From contig JBGQAL010000134.1 in assembly GCA_041494285.1 (NCBI GenBank), positions 1 to 7,687 on the forward strand: DNA of 7,687 bases. Direction: 5' to 3'. A model generated the notes under the pieces. The model did not search any database and had not been told where the DNA came from. It was given only the letters and a program-made list of their open reading frames with translations. Origin of the DNA: Fen-7 sp041494285. GTDB taxonomy: Archaea > Halobacteriota > Methanosarcinia > Methanotrichales > Methanotrichaceae. The stretch's first letter is position 1. Every line of letters starts with the position of its first letter. This document shows positions 1-6,406 of the stretch, in pieces. The translations under genes were made by a program, and so were the position numbers.

Positions 1-165
1 AGGATAAAAATGTTATCCCGTCCAGTATAACTAATCAGGTCTTCATATCTGCCTTTCTAACATTCGCCCTCCTTTCACGCCTCGCCCTTATCCCTCTCCG
101 CTTGAAACAACATAGCCTGGGAGAAAGCTGGCTCCATCCAGAGCCTTTGGGGGAGAGGTAAGTAC
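1..165. other. Leader region before the polymerase remnant
   Basis: No gene is recognised here. Frame 1 reads nine codons from the window edge to a TAA at 28-30, which could be the tail of an upstream gene but cannot be verified. The stretch is pyrimidine-rich at 60-105. It ends in a purine-rich GGGGGAGAGGT ribosome binding site at 149-159, placed suitably for the ATG at 166. I see no convincing TATA box. Confidence 0.4.
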
Positions 166-312
166 ATGTGGATCTTCGACTCTTACTTCAAGGGTTGCGT
201 AGAACTCTGGAGCCGCGAGAGAGGACTTGAAAGGATCAGCGCCGCCTATCCTCCATCGTTCTACATGCACCTGAAAGATCCTCATGCCTATTGGGAGATG
301 GTAGATGGGCTG
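166..312 (+). pseudogene. N-terminal remnant of family-B DNA polymerase
   Basis: The first ~49 codons (MWIFDSYFKGCVELWSRERG onward, then YPPSFYMHLKDPH and WEMVDGL) match what I know of the N-terminus of archaeal replicative family-B DNA polymerases of methanogens. Such proteins are normally 750 residues or more, with an exonuclease followed by a polymerase domain, and none of that follows here. A strong ribosome binding site (149-159) precedes the ATG, so the 5' end looks native. Family resemblance stops at about position 312. The frame stays open to a TAG at 508-510, but the translation is low-complexity and unrelated. I interpret this as a polymerase gene cut by a rearrangement at about 310-315. 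Identification is from memory of the family; the truncation is clear from the sequence. Confidence 0.6.
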
Positions 313-430
313 CAGATTAAGTTAATAGACATCTCTTCCTACGTTACTATCACAATAGCAAAGATTTATAATGATTGTTGTTATCATATAAGTAGCATTC
401 ATAAGCAATGCGACCACCTCCGGCATGTTT
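313..430. other. Junction between the polymerase and SPASM remnants
   Basis: About 120 bases separate the end of polymerase similarity from the start of SPASM similarity. The stretch is AT-rich and carries stops in the SPASM frame (369-374, and more to about 405). It shows no recognisable transposase, terminal repeat or target duplication. It is the likely breakpoint where a polymerase 5' end and a radical SAM 3' end were brought together. Confidence 0.45.
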
Positions 431-746
431 CAGACCATGCCGAAGGCATTACTGTTGTATCAGACCAAATGGCGATATCGACCCGTGCGTGTTCATGCGG
501 CTCAAAGTAGGGAACGTCCGAGAAAACGATCTGTTGGACATCTGGCATAATTCGCCGGTACTCGATCGGTTGAGGGATAGGAGCAAGCTGCAAGGCCACT
601 GTGCAGAGTGCGATCACAAATACGTGTGCGGCGGTTGTCGAGCAAGAGCCCTGGCATACTTCGGAGACTTGAACGCCCCTGATCCAGGATGCATAAATAA
701 CGCAAACAGCTGGAATATGCTCTGCGGAACTACGTGTAAGAAATGA
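408..746 (+). pseudogene. Radical SAM protein remnant: C-terminal SPASM domain
   Basis: This frame encodes a SPASM auxiliary Fe-S domain without its radical SAM core. Counted from the ATG at 408, YCCIRPNGDIDPCVF (15-29) is the usual first SPASM segment. It is followed by VGNVREND and IWHNSPVL (34-52), then Cys65-x2-Cys68-x5-Cys74-x2-Cys77 and DPGC95. The pattern resembles radical SAM/SPASM proteins of the heme-biosynthesis (AhbC/AhbD) and peptide-maturase type, whose full length is about 350-400 residues. The CxxxCxxC core motif is absent, and upstream codons in this frame contain several stops (for example TAA 369-371). The first ~10 codons do not resemble the family, so true homology probably begins near 438. 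It is most likely a decayed or transplanted gene 3' end. The exact paralogue cannot be named. Confidence 0.7.
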
Positions 747-761
747 TTACCCCGTTCCAAT

Positions 762-856
762 GAATTTATAGTCAAGCACCAAAAGATTGAAACTAATAAT
801 CGCAATAAGCAGCTTATCGATTAGTACAGATCCTTTTGTTTTTGACTATAATATTC
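762..856. repeat. 95-bp imperfect palindrome between convergent genes
   Basis: The two halves pair over most of their length. TTATAGTCAA (766-775) is a perfect inverted match to TTGACTATAA (842-851). The outer GAAT/ATTC ends, the inner CAAAAG/CTTTTG, ACTAAT/ATTAGT and ATAAG/CTTAT segments also pair, around a short CAG loop near 810. It sits after the TGA of the SPASM remnant (746) and includes the TAG of the minus-strand repeat protein (846-848). The plus strand has T-runs at 834-843, so it could act as a transcription terminator. The long stem also resembles a MITE-like hairpin element. I see no flanking target duplication. Confidence 0.6.
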
Positions 857-2007
857 TCTTCAGTGGCCAGACCTCAAGGATTTGGCCACTGAACTTACCG
901 ATCAAACCGTCAGATACTGTGGACCATTCCATCTGAAGTCCGGTCCCTGAGTCACGCCAGAATAAAGCTAGCTGGCCATCTGCTTGGGCCACAATCTCCA
1001 GGTGTCCTGGCTCTCCAAAGTTGCTCTGGATCATGGCTACACTTTCGACCTTTCCCTGGTTCATTCCAAACATTAATGGCCCATGCCAAGATAGGCGGTC
1101 GTCGTCGTTATCGCGCCAGTAGTAAGCCAATCCTCCTGAGGCCATAGGCACCACCAGCTCGAAGTTGCCTTCGTTGCCAAAAGTGCTCAGGATCATGGAA
1201 GGCGTTCCTGCTACGCCTGTGGCGATGATCTCTGGTCCGTTCCATTTGAACTCCGGACCGGAGTCCCTCCAGAAGAAGGTCAACTCGTCTTCCGATCGTG
1301 CTATCAGCTCCAGGTTGCCTGGCTCTCCGAAGTTGCTTTGAATGAGCGTTACGGCAGAGAAGATGCCAGCGTCTGTGGCAAATTCGAAGAGGCCATACCA
1401 GGGCAGGACCGGGTCATCGTTATCTCTCCAGTAATGAAAGAAGCCGCCATTAGCGCGTGGAACGACCACATCATAGTTGCCTCTACGTCCGAAATCGCTC
1501 CATACCATGGCCGGATTTCCGGAAAAAACAGGTACAAAAGATTTCTCGCTGATATTAGAGGACCATGCCAGTCGAAGAAAGGCCCTGAGTCGCGCCAGAA
1601 GTGCAGGAGGTTATGGCCGTTAGAGCCTACAGCCACAACCTCTAAGTTGCCTGAAGCTCCAAAATCGCTCTGGATTAGAGATGCTCCATCAATCCGTCCT
1701 ACTTCAGTCCCGAATCTGACTGGTTCAGTCCAGGGAAGCCCTTCCAGGTCATTGTTGCGCGAATAGTGAGCCTGATCCCCTGTAGCTAACGGCACCACAA
1801 GTTCGAAGTTGCCCCTGTTCCCATAGGTACTCTGGATAAGAGAAAGATTTCCTGATCTGGAATGGTAACCTCTTGCGGCTTAACTTCCTGCTCGGTTTTC
1901 ATTGATGCCTCATCTTTAATTCTCGCTGAATGCTTCTTATCCCCAAGCCTCCTCTTCTTCCCGTTTTTGCCACCTTTCCCTCGCGACTTCTTATCTTGAG
2001 AATTCAT
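846..2007 (-). pseudogene. Six-repeat beta-propeller-like protein, two frameshifts
   Basis: The likely start is ATG 2007, preceded by GGGG nine bases upstream; ATG 2022 and TTG 2025 lack a good ribosome binding site. About 45 residues rich in Lys, Arg and Glu come first, with no signal peptide or membrane segment. Six repeats of ~50 residues follow and alternate between two types: one with GNFELVVP...YYWRDNDD..LSWHGP, the other with GNLELIA...FFWRDSGP.F.W.GP. This alternation, with regularly spaced Trp, suggests a six- or seven-bladed beta-propeller, perhaps lectin-like or scaffold-like; I do not recognise a named family. The reading frame is lost twice, each time as if one base were missing: near 1845-1865 (before the first repeat) and between about 1510 and 1575 (end of repeat 2, next to a run of six A at 1523-1528). 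Restored length would be about 387 residues, ending in TAG at 846-848. It lies downstream of tes on the same strand with no clear promoter of its own. Confidence 0.65.
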
Positions 2008-2037
2008 GTTGGAGTACCCCATCAAATGCGACGAATT

Positions 2038-2154
2038 CTAGATAGCTCCTATATTCAACATGTCGATTCCAACGACGTAAGGTAGACCGTTTTTTGACCT
2101 AATCTCCTATAGAATTCGTTGAAACTCAATATTCTGTTCTTCTAAAGGGTTCAT
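2038..2154 (-). other. Doubtful small reading frame with in-frame TAG
   Basis: Twenty bases after the tes stop codon, on the same strand, TAGGAG (2163-2168) precedes an ATG at 2154 by eight bases. It reads MNPLEEQNIEFQRIL and meets TAG at 2107-2109. It then continues in frame for 22 codons (EIRSKNGLPYVVGIDMLNIG...) to a second TAG at 2038-2040. The same frame then runs into the repeat-protein ORF. This could be a 15-residue peptide, a decayed small gene, or a gene remnant upstream of the repeat protein. No family is recognised. Confidence 0.25.
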
Positions 2155-2174
2155 TTTTCAATCTCCTAATATTT

Positions 2175-3674
2175 CTATCCTGATTTATTGGACAACCGAG
2201 AACGATGAACAATGTTGTAGGAGCAGAAGGGTACTATCCTGCCGTCCGGCAGGACGTAGTGAATTCCGCACCTCTGCAACCTCTCAAGATCCATATTGTA
2301 AAGGTCCTGAAAGTGCATCACACCAAGGAAGAGCGTTTTGTTATGAAACTCAATCAGAGATTCCCTGGTTCCGTTCCTAAAAATGTTCAAGAGCAAACCA
2401 GTGAGATTCAGCTCACCAGGAGCCCTCTGCGCATCTATGAACTTAGGCAGATCCTTCAATATCATGCCGTTCATCCTCAACCAGCCCAGCCTTGATCCGC
2501 TAAAACCCTGAACCTCCTCCTTGATCGCCTCCATGAGGCCCTCGACGTCTAGGAACCTTGTAATGGGGACCATTTGGCCATTGAAACAACAGATATAGGT
2601 GGCTGCGCCACAACACGGGTGTGCAGTCAAGGCTGCCTGGGGCACGCCTGTCTCGGCTGCCAAGAGGCTGGAAATAGGTGCAACAAAGGGGACAGGATAG
2701 AAGTCATCTCTGGTTATTTCATTGTTCGTCTGATCCTCCAGGAGGGCTAGAAGATCAGGTATGGTGATCCTCTTATCCACTCGTTCATCCTGCTCGATTC
2801 TTCCCGTAAAGGAAACGGGCTGGAAGTTCACGCCCTTGACCACATCCAGATTCTTGGAGGCGAATTTCACTATATCTCCTACCTGGCCGTCGTTTACACT
2901 CTTGGCCAGAGTTGGAACCAGGATTATGCTCATGTTTCTAGCCGCCCTTAGGTTATCTATGGCCTGGAGTTTGACGGGCAAAAGGTTGCGGCCCCGCATC
3001 GTCTCGTAGGGTTCTGGCGTAACTCCGTCAAATTGCAGGTAGACGCTGCTAAGACCGCTTCGCACCAAGTCTCTGCAGAGATCTAAGCTGACGGCGAGCT
3101 TTATGCCGTTAGTAGCTACCTGGATCTGGGCAAAACCCATCTCTCTTGCTAAAGCAACTATCTCCGGCAGATCATCTCTCATTGTGGGCTCACCTCCGGA
3201 GAACTGGACTGCGGGGGTAGGCACTGGTCTCTGATCCCGAAGGGCCTGCATCATTGCCTTGATCTGATCTAATGTCGGTTCTTCCGAGCCTTCACCCGCA
3301 TCGGCAAAGCAGACCGGGCAGGACAAGTTGCAGCGGTTGGTAACATCGATATTGCCCAAGAGGGTGCTAGACTTGTGGTTCTCGCATAACCCGCAATCAA
3401 AGGGGCAGCCCTCAAGGCTTTGGAGCGGACCATTGATGCCCGAGCCGTCAGACCAGTAACTTATAAACCGTCTGTAAAGGGCTGCATCCGACCAGTAAAT
3501 ATCTCTGTAATCCCCGTGTTCCTCACATCGCTTCTCAATCAGGACTGCATTTCCTTCCTGTATTATGCGGGCGTTGATGACCTTTAGGCAGATTGGGCAT
3601 AAAGAAGGGACTGTCTGGTTTATGCTGGAAATCGATGAGACGCTTTCTAAATCAGATGACTCCAATTTCTGCAT
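2175..3674 (-). CDS. tes: Tetraether lipid synthase (radical SAM, MJ0619 family)
   Basis: Tes joins the phytanyl chain ends of two archaeol-type lipids by C-C bond formation, giving macrocyclic archaeol and GDGT membrane-spanning lipids; it works at the membrane. The 499-residue product is close to the usual ~500. ATG 3674 is preferred over the upstream TTG 3701 because AAGGAAAG lies just before it. Visible features in order: CPIC (Cys26, Cys29) and Cys50 in an N-terminal metal-binding region; CPFDCGLC (90-97); the radical SAM motif CNLSCPVC (115-122); SGGEP (159-163), the SAM-binding segment; HPCC...CC (352-363); and a C-terminal CGIHYVLPDGRIVPFCSYN (469-487) typical of the family. The known Tes structure holds three [4Fe-4S] clusters plus a rubredoxin-like iron, which fits this Cys layout. 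No frameshift is seen. It has its own BRE/TATA promoter (3747-3762), whose sequence is nearly duplicated before hsp20. Confidence 0.9.
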   Translation of the reverse strand: MQKLESSDLESVSSISSINQTVPSLCPICLKVINARIIQEGNAVLIEKRCEEHGDYRDIYWSDAALYRRFISYWSDGSGINGPLQSLEGCPFDCGLCENHKSSTLLGNIDVTNRCNLSCPVCFADAGEGSEEPTLDQIKAMMQALRDQRPVPTPAVQFSGGEPTMRDDLPEIVALAREMGFAQIQVATNGIKLAVSLDLCRDLVRSGLSSVYLQFDGVTPEPYETMRGRNLLPVKLQAIDNLRAARNMSIILVPTLAKSVNDGQVGDIVKFASKNLDVVKGVNFQPVSFTGRIEQDERVDKRITIPDLLALLEDQTNNEITRDDFYPVPFVAPISSLLAAETGVPQAALTAHPCCGAATYICCFNGQMVPITRFLDVEGLMEAIKEEVQGFSGSRLGWLRMNGMILKDLPKFIDAQRAPGELNLTGLLLNIFRNGTRESLIEFHNKTLFLGVMHFQDLYNMDLERLQRCGIHYVLPDGRIVPFCSYNIVHRSRLSNKSG

Positions 3675-3746
3675 GTGAATTCTTTCCTTAAAGAATAACA
3701 AGATTTCAGGGATTATCTAACTTTAATATGTACTATATCTTATGAT

Positions 3747-3798
3747 ATTTATATGTTTCTGGGAATTAAAATTACTTTGATAAGTTCTTAATGGGATT
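3747..3798 (-). promoter_or_regulatory. Promoter and upstream element of tes (copy 1)
   Basis: On the minus strand this reads, from upstream to downstream, an element around TTAAGAACTTA (3791-3781, TAAG-AA-CTTA dyad), an AT-rich segment, then CCAGAAAC (BRE-like) and ATATAAAT (TATA box, 3747-3754). Transcription would be expected about 25 nt downstream, near 3725, leaving a ~50-nt leader before ATG 3674. The block matches 6407-6458 without gaps at 46 of 52 positions. Confidence 0.8.
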
Positions 3799-4004
3799 AA
3801 TAATAGTGATTGAGCTACTACACTACGTAAATCAATTTGCCGACTTAGAGATCGCTCTAAGCAGCACATCCTTTCTGTGGATGCTAAAGCAGCTCGATTG
3901 CAGTACAACCACCATTACCTGGGTTCACGACCTTTCAAAGCTATAGTTGTGGTTTTCTTGTTCGCATTCTCATCTTATTTGGTTTTTTGAGTATGCATCG
4001 AATT
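3799..4004. other. Intergenic region between tes promoter and osmC end
   Basis: No gene is supported; short open frames here lack ribosome binding sites and family resemblance. It contains a perfect dyad at 3844-3861, CTTAGAG-ATCG-CTCTAAG, and next to it CATCC/GGATG arms around 3867-3885, which could form a second hairpin. These lie upstream of the tes promoter on the minus strand, so they could be regulator sites or part of a structured transcript. Confidence 0.4.
3844..3861. repeat. Perfect inverted repeat, 7-bp arms
   Basis: CTTAGAG and CTCTAAG are exact inverted copies separated by ATCG. No T-run follows on either strand, so a standard archaeal terminator is unlikely. An operator or RNA hairpin upstream of tes is possible. 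Confidence 0.5.
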
Positions 4005-4540
4005 TCACGAAGATTCTTTTGTTGTCTGCAAAGACTCAATAGTAATCGTTATAGGTTCCGCATTACGTATTATGTCCAAAGCTGGGGATGTTTTCTGGAC
4101 ATGTTTGAAGAGCTCTTCGAGCTTTTCTCGTGACGCATCGCTCTTTACCTTACACGCTATCCTGATATTCTGATAACCTGGCCTAACTTCATCGGATATG
4201 TCCAGGAATCCTCGAAGATCTAAGTTGCCTTCTAATGAAATGTCTAACGATTCCAATTAATTCCTCTAGCAGCAGCATTATAGGCATAACCGATAGTGAG
4301 ACATGAGCCCAATGCAGCTAGAATAGTCTCTACGGGGTTGGGAACTCTATCGCTCCCAAGGTAGGATGCGGGTTCATCTCCCTCCGATGTAAAATTCCTG
4401 ATCTTAGTTTTAGAATGTGCGCCGTTAATCCATTTAGTATCCGCCTTAAACTCAACGTTAGCCCTATTTGGATCTGCCTTCATTGTATTAATTATCTCTA
4501 CCAGTTTGTGTACGTCAACGCCATTAATGATATTAATCAT
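4005..4540 (-). pseudogene. OsmC-family protein, single-base frameshift
   Basis: OsmC/Ohr-family proteins are small cytoplasmic thiol proteins, several of which reduce organic hydroperoxides. ATG 4540 has AGGAGA upstream. The first part (residues 1-95) holds FKADTKW, SDRVPNPVETILAALGSC (Cys80, the conserved peroxidatic position) and AAARGIN. The frame then ends at TAG 4244-4246. The rest continues one frame over from 4256: LESLDISLEGNLDLRGFLDI, RPGYQNIRI, KTSPALDIIRN, to TGA 4005-4007. Adding one T at 4256 restores ARGINLESLDI and a 178-residue protein, the normal size for this branch. The second conserved Cys of classical OsmC is Ser here (KTSPAL), so classical Cys-Cys peroxidase chemistry is uncertain. 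It is the last gene of the hsp20 cluster, 109 bases after the CBS gene. The shift may be real decay or an assembly error. Confidence 0.8.
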
Positions 4541-4649
4541 AAGATCTTTCTCCTAAAAAGTAATCATATCGACTGTTCCTGAGTATACCTGGATAACCTT
4601 ACCAGAAAGATGATCGGATATGAATTGTCCAGCGTATGGAGCCTCAAAG

Positions 4650-5072
4650 TTATTTCTCTGCTTTTTTAAGCTCTTTGAAAATATTCTGCATACATAAATT
4701 GCATGTCAGTGCATGTTCTGCTATATCCGCAACCGATATTATTCCCACAGGTTTCCCATTTTCTACGACAGGAACTCTTCTGTATCCTTGCCCACCTATG
4801 ATCGTTCCTGCCTCATGTATCTCCAGTTCTGGATTAATGGTGACGGGATTCTTTGTCATGAATTCGCTTACGTTAACCATTGCTGGGTCTTTACCAGCTG
4901 CTACGACTTTTGTTGCTATCTGTCTGTCAGTAACGAGTCCTTTAAGTAAACCACTGTCCAAAACAAGCACTGTTCCAACATTTTCTGACTGCATCTTTTT
5001 GGCGGCCTCTGCAGCAGTTGCTGTGATGCCCACAGTAACCACATTTTTTGTCATTTTCTCGCCCACTTTCAT
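4650..5072 (-). CDS. Twin CBS-domain protein with CxxC tail
   Basis: CBS pairs bind adenine nucleotides or SAM-like ligands and act as energy or ligand sensors; stand-alone archaeal versions usually have unknown partners. ATG 5072 is preferred over GTG 5081 because GGTGGG precedes it closely. The 140-residue product starts MKVGEKMTKNVVTV. CBS1 spans about 6-60 (TVLVLDSGLLKGLVTDRQIA) and CBS2 about 69-122 (FMTKNPVTINPE, then RRVPVVENGKPVGIISVADI). The end, HALTCNLCMQNIFKELKK, carries the only two cysteines (124, 127), a CxxC that could bind metal or form a disulfide. It starts 27 bases after the upstream gene ends, in the same orientation, so it is probably part of the hsp20 transcript. Confidence 0.9.
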   Translation of the reverse strand: MKVGEKMTKNVVTVGITATAAEAAKKMQSENVGTVLVLDSGLLKGLVTDRQIATKVVAAGKDPAMVNVSEFMTKNPVTINPELEIHEAGTIIGGQGYRRVPVVENGKPVGIISVADIAEHALTCNLCMQNIFKELKKAEK

Positions 5073-5099
5073 ATAACCCACCCATCTTTGAACATCTTG

Positions 5100-5393
5100 T
5101 TACTCTCTATTCCGCAACTCTTTGCGACAATAATCAATCAATCTTACTCTTTCTCCTCTATCAAGAGGCTCTTTGTACGGAACGTTGATCGCGAGCAGGC
5201 CATTTGCATATTTTCCTATTGCTCTCTGGTTGTACTGGACAGACAAGAGCATATGAACCCACGTGCTTTGTCCCTTCTTTTTTTGCCACGAGGTAAAAGC
5301 CGTCACCGAAAATACGCAATCAGTGTCCTTCTTATCCACACCCAGAAGTTCAGAATATTCAACGTTCAAGTTTTTTTGTCGCTGAATGTACAT
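5100..5393 (-). CDS. Unknown 97-residue protein
   Basis: I do not recognise this protein. It is a soluble, mixed-charge sequence with aromatic residues (TAFTSWQKKK, STWVHMLLSVQYNQ), a hydrophobic strand (GLLAINVPY), and a basic/acidic C-terminal helix (RGERVRLIDYCRKELRNRE). It has no signal or membrane segment; cysteines are at 26 and 89. The ATG at 5393 has no ribosome binding site. A strong one, AAGGGGGA, sits upstream before an ATG at 5420-5422 that is immediately followed by TAA. One extra base there would extend the protein in frame by about ten residues (RNNYITGN before MYIQRQ), so the true start may be hidden by a frameshift. It lies 72 bases after the zinc-ribbon gene and just before the CBS gene on the same strand. 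Confidence 0.6.
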   Translation of the reverse strand: MYIQRQKNLNVEYSELLGVDKKDTDCVFSVTAFTSWQKKKGQSTWVHMLLSVQYNQRAIGKYANGLLAINVPYKEPLDRGERVRLIDYCRKELRNRE

Positions 5394-5465
5394 ATTGCCG
5401 GTGATATAATTATTTCTTACATGAAAATCCCCCTTATTAATTCCTACTGCGTTTCAAACAAAGAT

Positions 5466-5744
5466 TCAACTCTTCCACTTCTCAATCTGTTCCTCTCGCC
5501 ATGCTTTGACGGCTTCCCAAACTGGCATAGGATCGATACCGTGCAATTTTATGTACTCCTCGCGTGAAAGCTCATGCATGTTCCCATCTGTATACTTTAA
5601 TGTAGCCTGATCCGCCTGGACTCGCGCTCCGGTAGGCAAAGCAGCCGGGACGATACACGCTTCTGCGCAGTACGTCCACCCTTCACCGCCTTTCCCTTCT
5701 TCCATTCGGAATGGCTTTCCGCAGTTCGGGCAAACACCTATCAT
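5466..5744 (-). CDS. Small zinc-ribbon-like protein
   Basis: A 92-residue protein without a recognised family name. The N-terminus has CPNCGKPF (Cys5, Cys8) followed by YCAEAC (Cys26, Cys30), giving a four-Cys zinc-binding knuckle pair with ~17 residues between them. The remainder is a hydrophilic tail (SREEYIKLHGIDPMP, WREEQIEKWKS) likely to be helical. It begins 13 bases after the hsp20 stop codon, and its weak AGGTTGAT ribosome binding site overlaps that stop region. This spacing implies co-transcription and perhaps translational coupling with hsp20. A role with the chaperone or as a redox-sensitive zinc protein is inference only. Confidence 0.75.
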   Translation of the reverse strand: MIGVCPNCGKPFRMEEGKGGEGWTYCAEACIVPAALPTGARVQADQATLKYTDGNMHELSREEYIKLHGIDPMPVWEAVKAWREEQIEKWKS

Positions 5745-5757
5745 ACTCGATCAACCT

Positions 5758-6336
5758 TCATTCAATTTTTATCTCTTTGCCAGTCCGTTTTTCTTTCTTT
5801 TCAAGCTCCAGCGTAAGGACCCCGTTCTTGTAGGACGCCTTGGAGGTGTCCGGATTGACGGTTGAGTCTAGGGTGATCATTTTGTAGAATTTCTTATCGT
5901 CTTCAGTCTTGACCTCTACACTGTCTTCTGCAACATCCAATTTGACTTTCTCTTTGTCTACGCCTGGCAGCTCTACGAAAATCTTGTACTTGTCCTTTTC
6001 GTCCATGACATCCACCAAGGGTTCGCGGCCTTGGCTGGGCAAAATTCCCCGAGAGGAGGGTCGGACATTACCGAACTCCTGAAAGACCGGCTCCTTACCG
6101 GGTTCTGCTGTATAGCTAAATCCGTAGACGAATGGTCCGTATCTGCGAACCAGTCCCGAGGGTGTCTCCTCTTCTGTGACCAAGCTCTCATACCCCTCAG
6201 GAGTTTTCTCCTCAAACTTTTTGATTAAATCATCAAAGGGAGACCTAAACCATTCTTCTTGTTCTTTTCCAAATGGAAAACCTCTTGCAAAGTTTTCAAA
6301 CATATCAAATACCGATGGTCTTCTTTTTCCCCACAT
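5758..6336 (-). CDS. hsp20: Small heat shock protein, Hsp20/alpha-crystallin
   Basis: An ATP-independent holdase chaperone that forms cytoplasmic oligomers and keeps unfolding proteins soluble. It has 192 residues, somewhat long because of a ~100-residue N-terminal arm. The arm (PSVFDMFENFARGF; RRYGPFVYGFSYTAEPGKEP; FQEFGN) matches the methanogen-type Hsp20 group. The alpha-crystallin domain spans about 104-183, with REPLVDV, KIFVELPGVDKEKVKLDV (118-135) and the signature ASYKNGVLTLELEK (167-180). The C-terminal IKI (189-191) is the I-x-I motif that docks onto neighbouring subunits. The ATG follows GGAGAGAT at a good distance. It leads a five-gene minus-strand cluster. Its promoter lies at 6407-6458 and is almost the same as that of tes. 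Confidence 0.95.
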   Translation of the reverse strand: MWGKRRPSVFDMFENFARGFPFGKEQEEWFRSPFDDLIKKFEEKTPEGYESLVTEEETPSGLVRRYGPFVYGFSYTAEPGKEPVFQEFGNVRPSSRGILPSQGREPLVDVMDEKDKYKIFVELPGVDKEKVKLDVAEDSVEVKTEDDKKFYKMITLDSTVNPDTSKASYKNGVLTLELEKKEKRTGKEIKIE

Positions 6337-6406
6337 CGTTTATCTCTCCGTCACTTCTGTTTCGGAATTAGCACCTTAATTGATTATAAATAGTATACCC
6401 GAAAGC

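Noticed and set aside
1338..1766. 142-codon plus-strand open frame
   Set aside because: It is antisense to the repeat protein, whose WRDNDD/WRDSGP repeats clearly define the coding strand.
2031..2119. Inverted repeat ACGAATTCTA/TAGAATTCGT as mobile-element ends
   Set aside because: The arms (2031-2040, 2110-2119) match perfectly, but the interior is not paired, no target duplication is visible and no element-like content lies between; it may be chance in AT-rich sequence.
3723..3908. 61-codon minus-strand open frame between tes and osmC
   Set aside because: It runs through the tes promoter block, lacks a ribosome site and resembles no protein family.
3925..3960. Possible tRNA T-arm (GGTTCACGACC)
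   Set aside because: No matching acceptor, D or anticodon arms could be found around it.
4636..5076. 146-codon plus-strand open frame
   Set aside because: It is antisense to the twin-CBS gene, whose protein sequence is unmistakable; the plus-strand translation is low-complexity and has no ribosome site.
5088..5567. 159-codon plus-strand open frame
   Set aside because: It overlaps two minus-strand genes, spans their junction, and shows no recognisable protein features.
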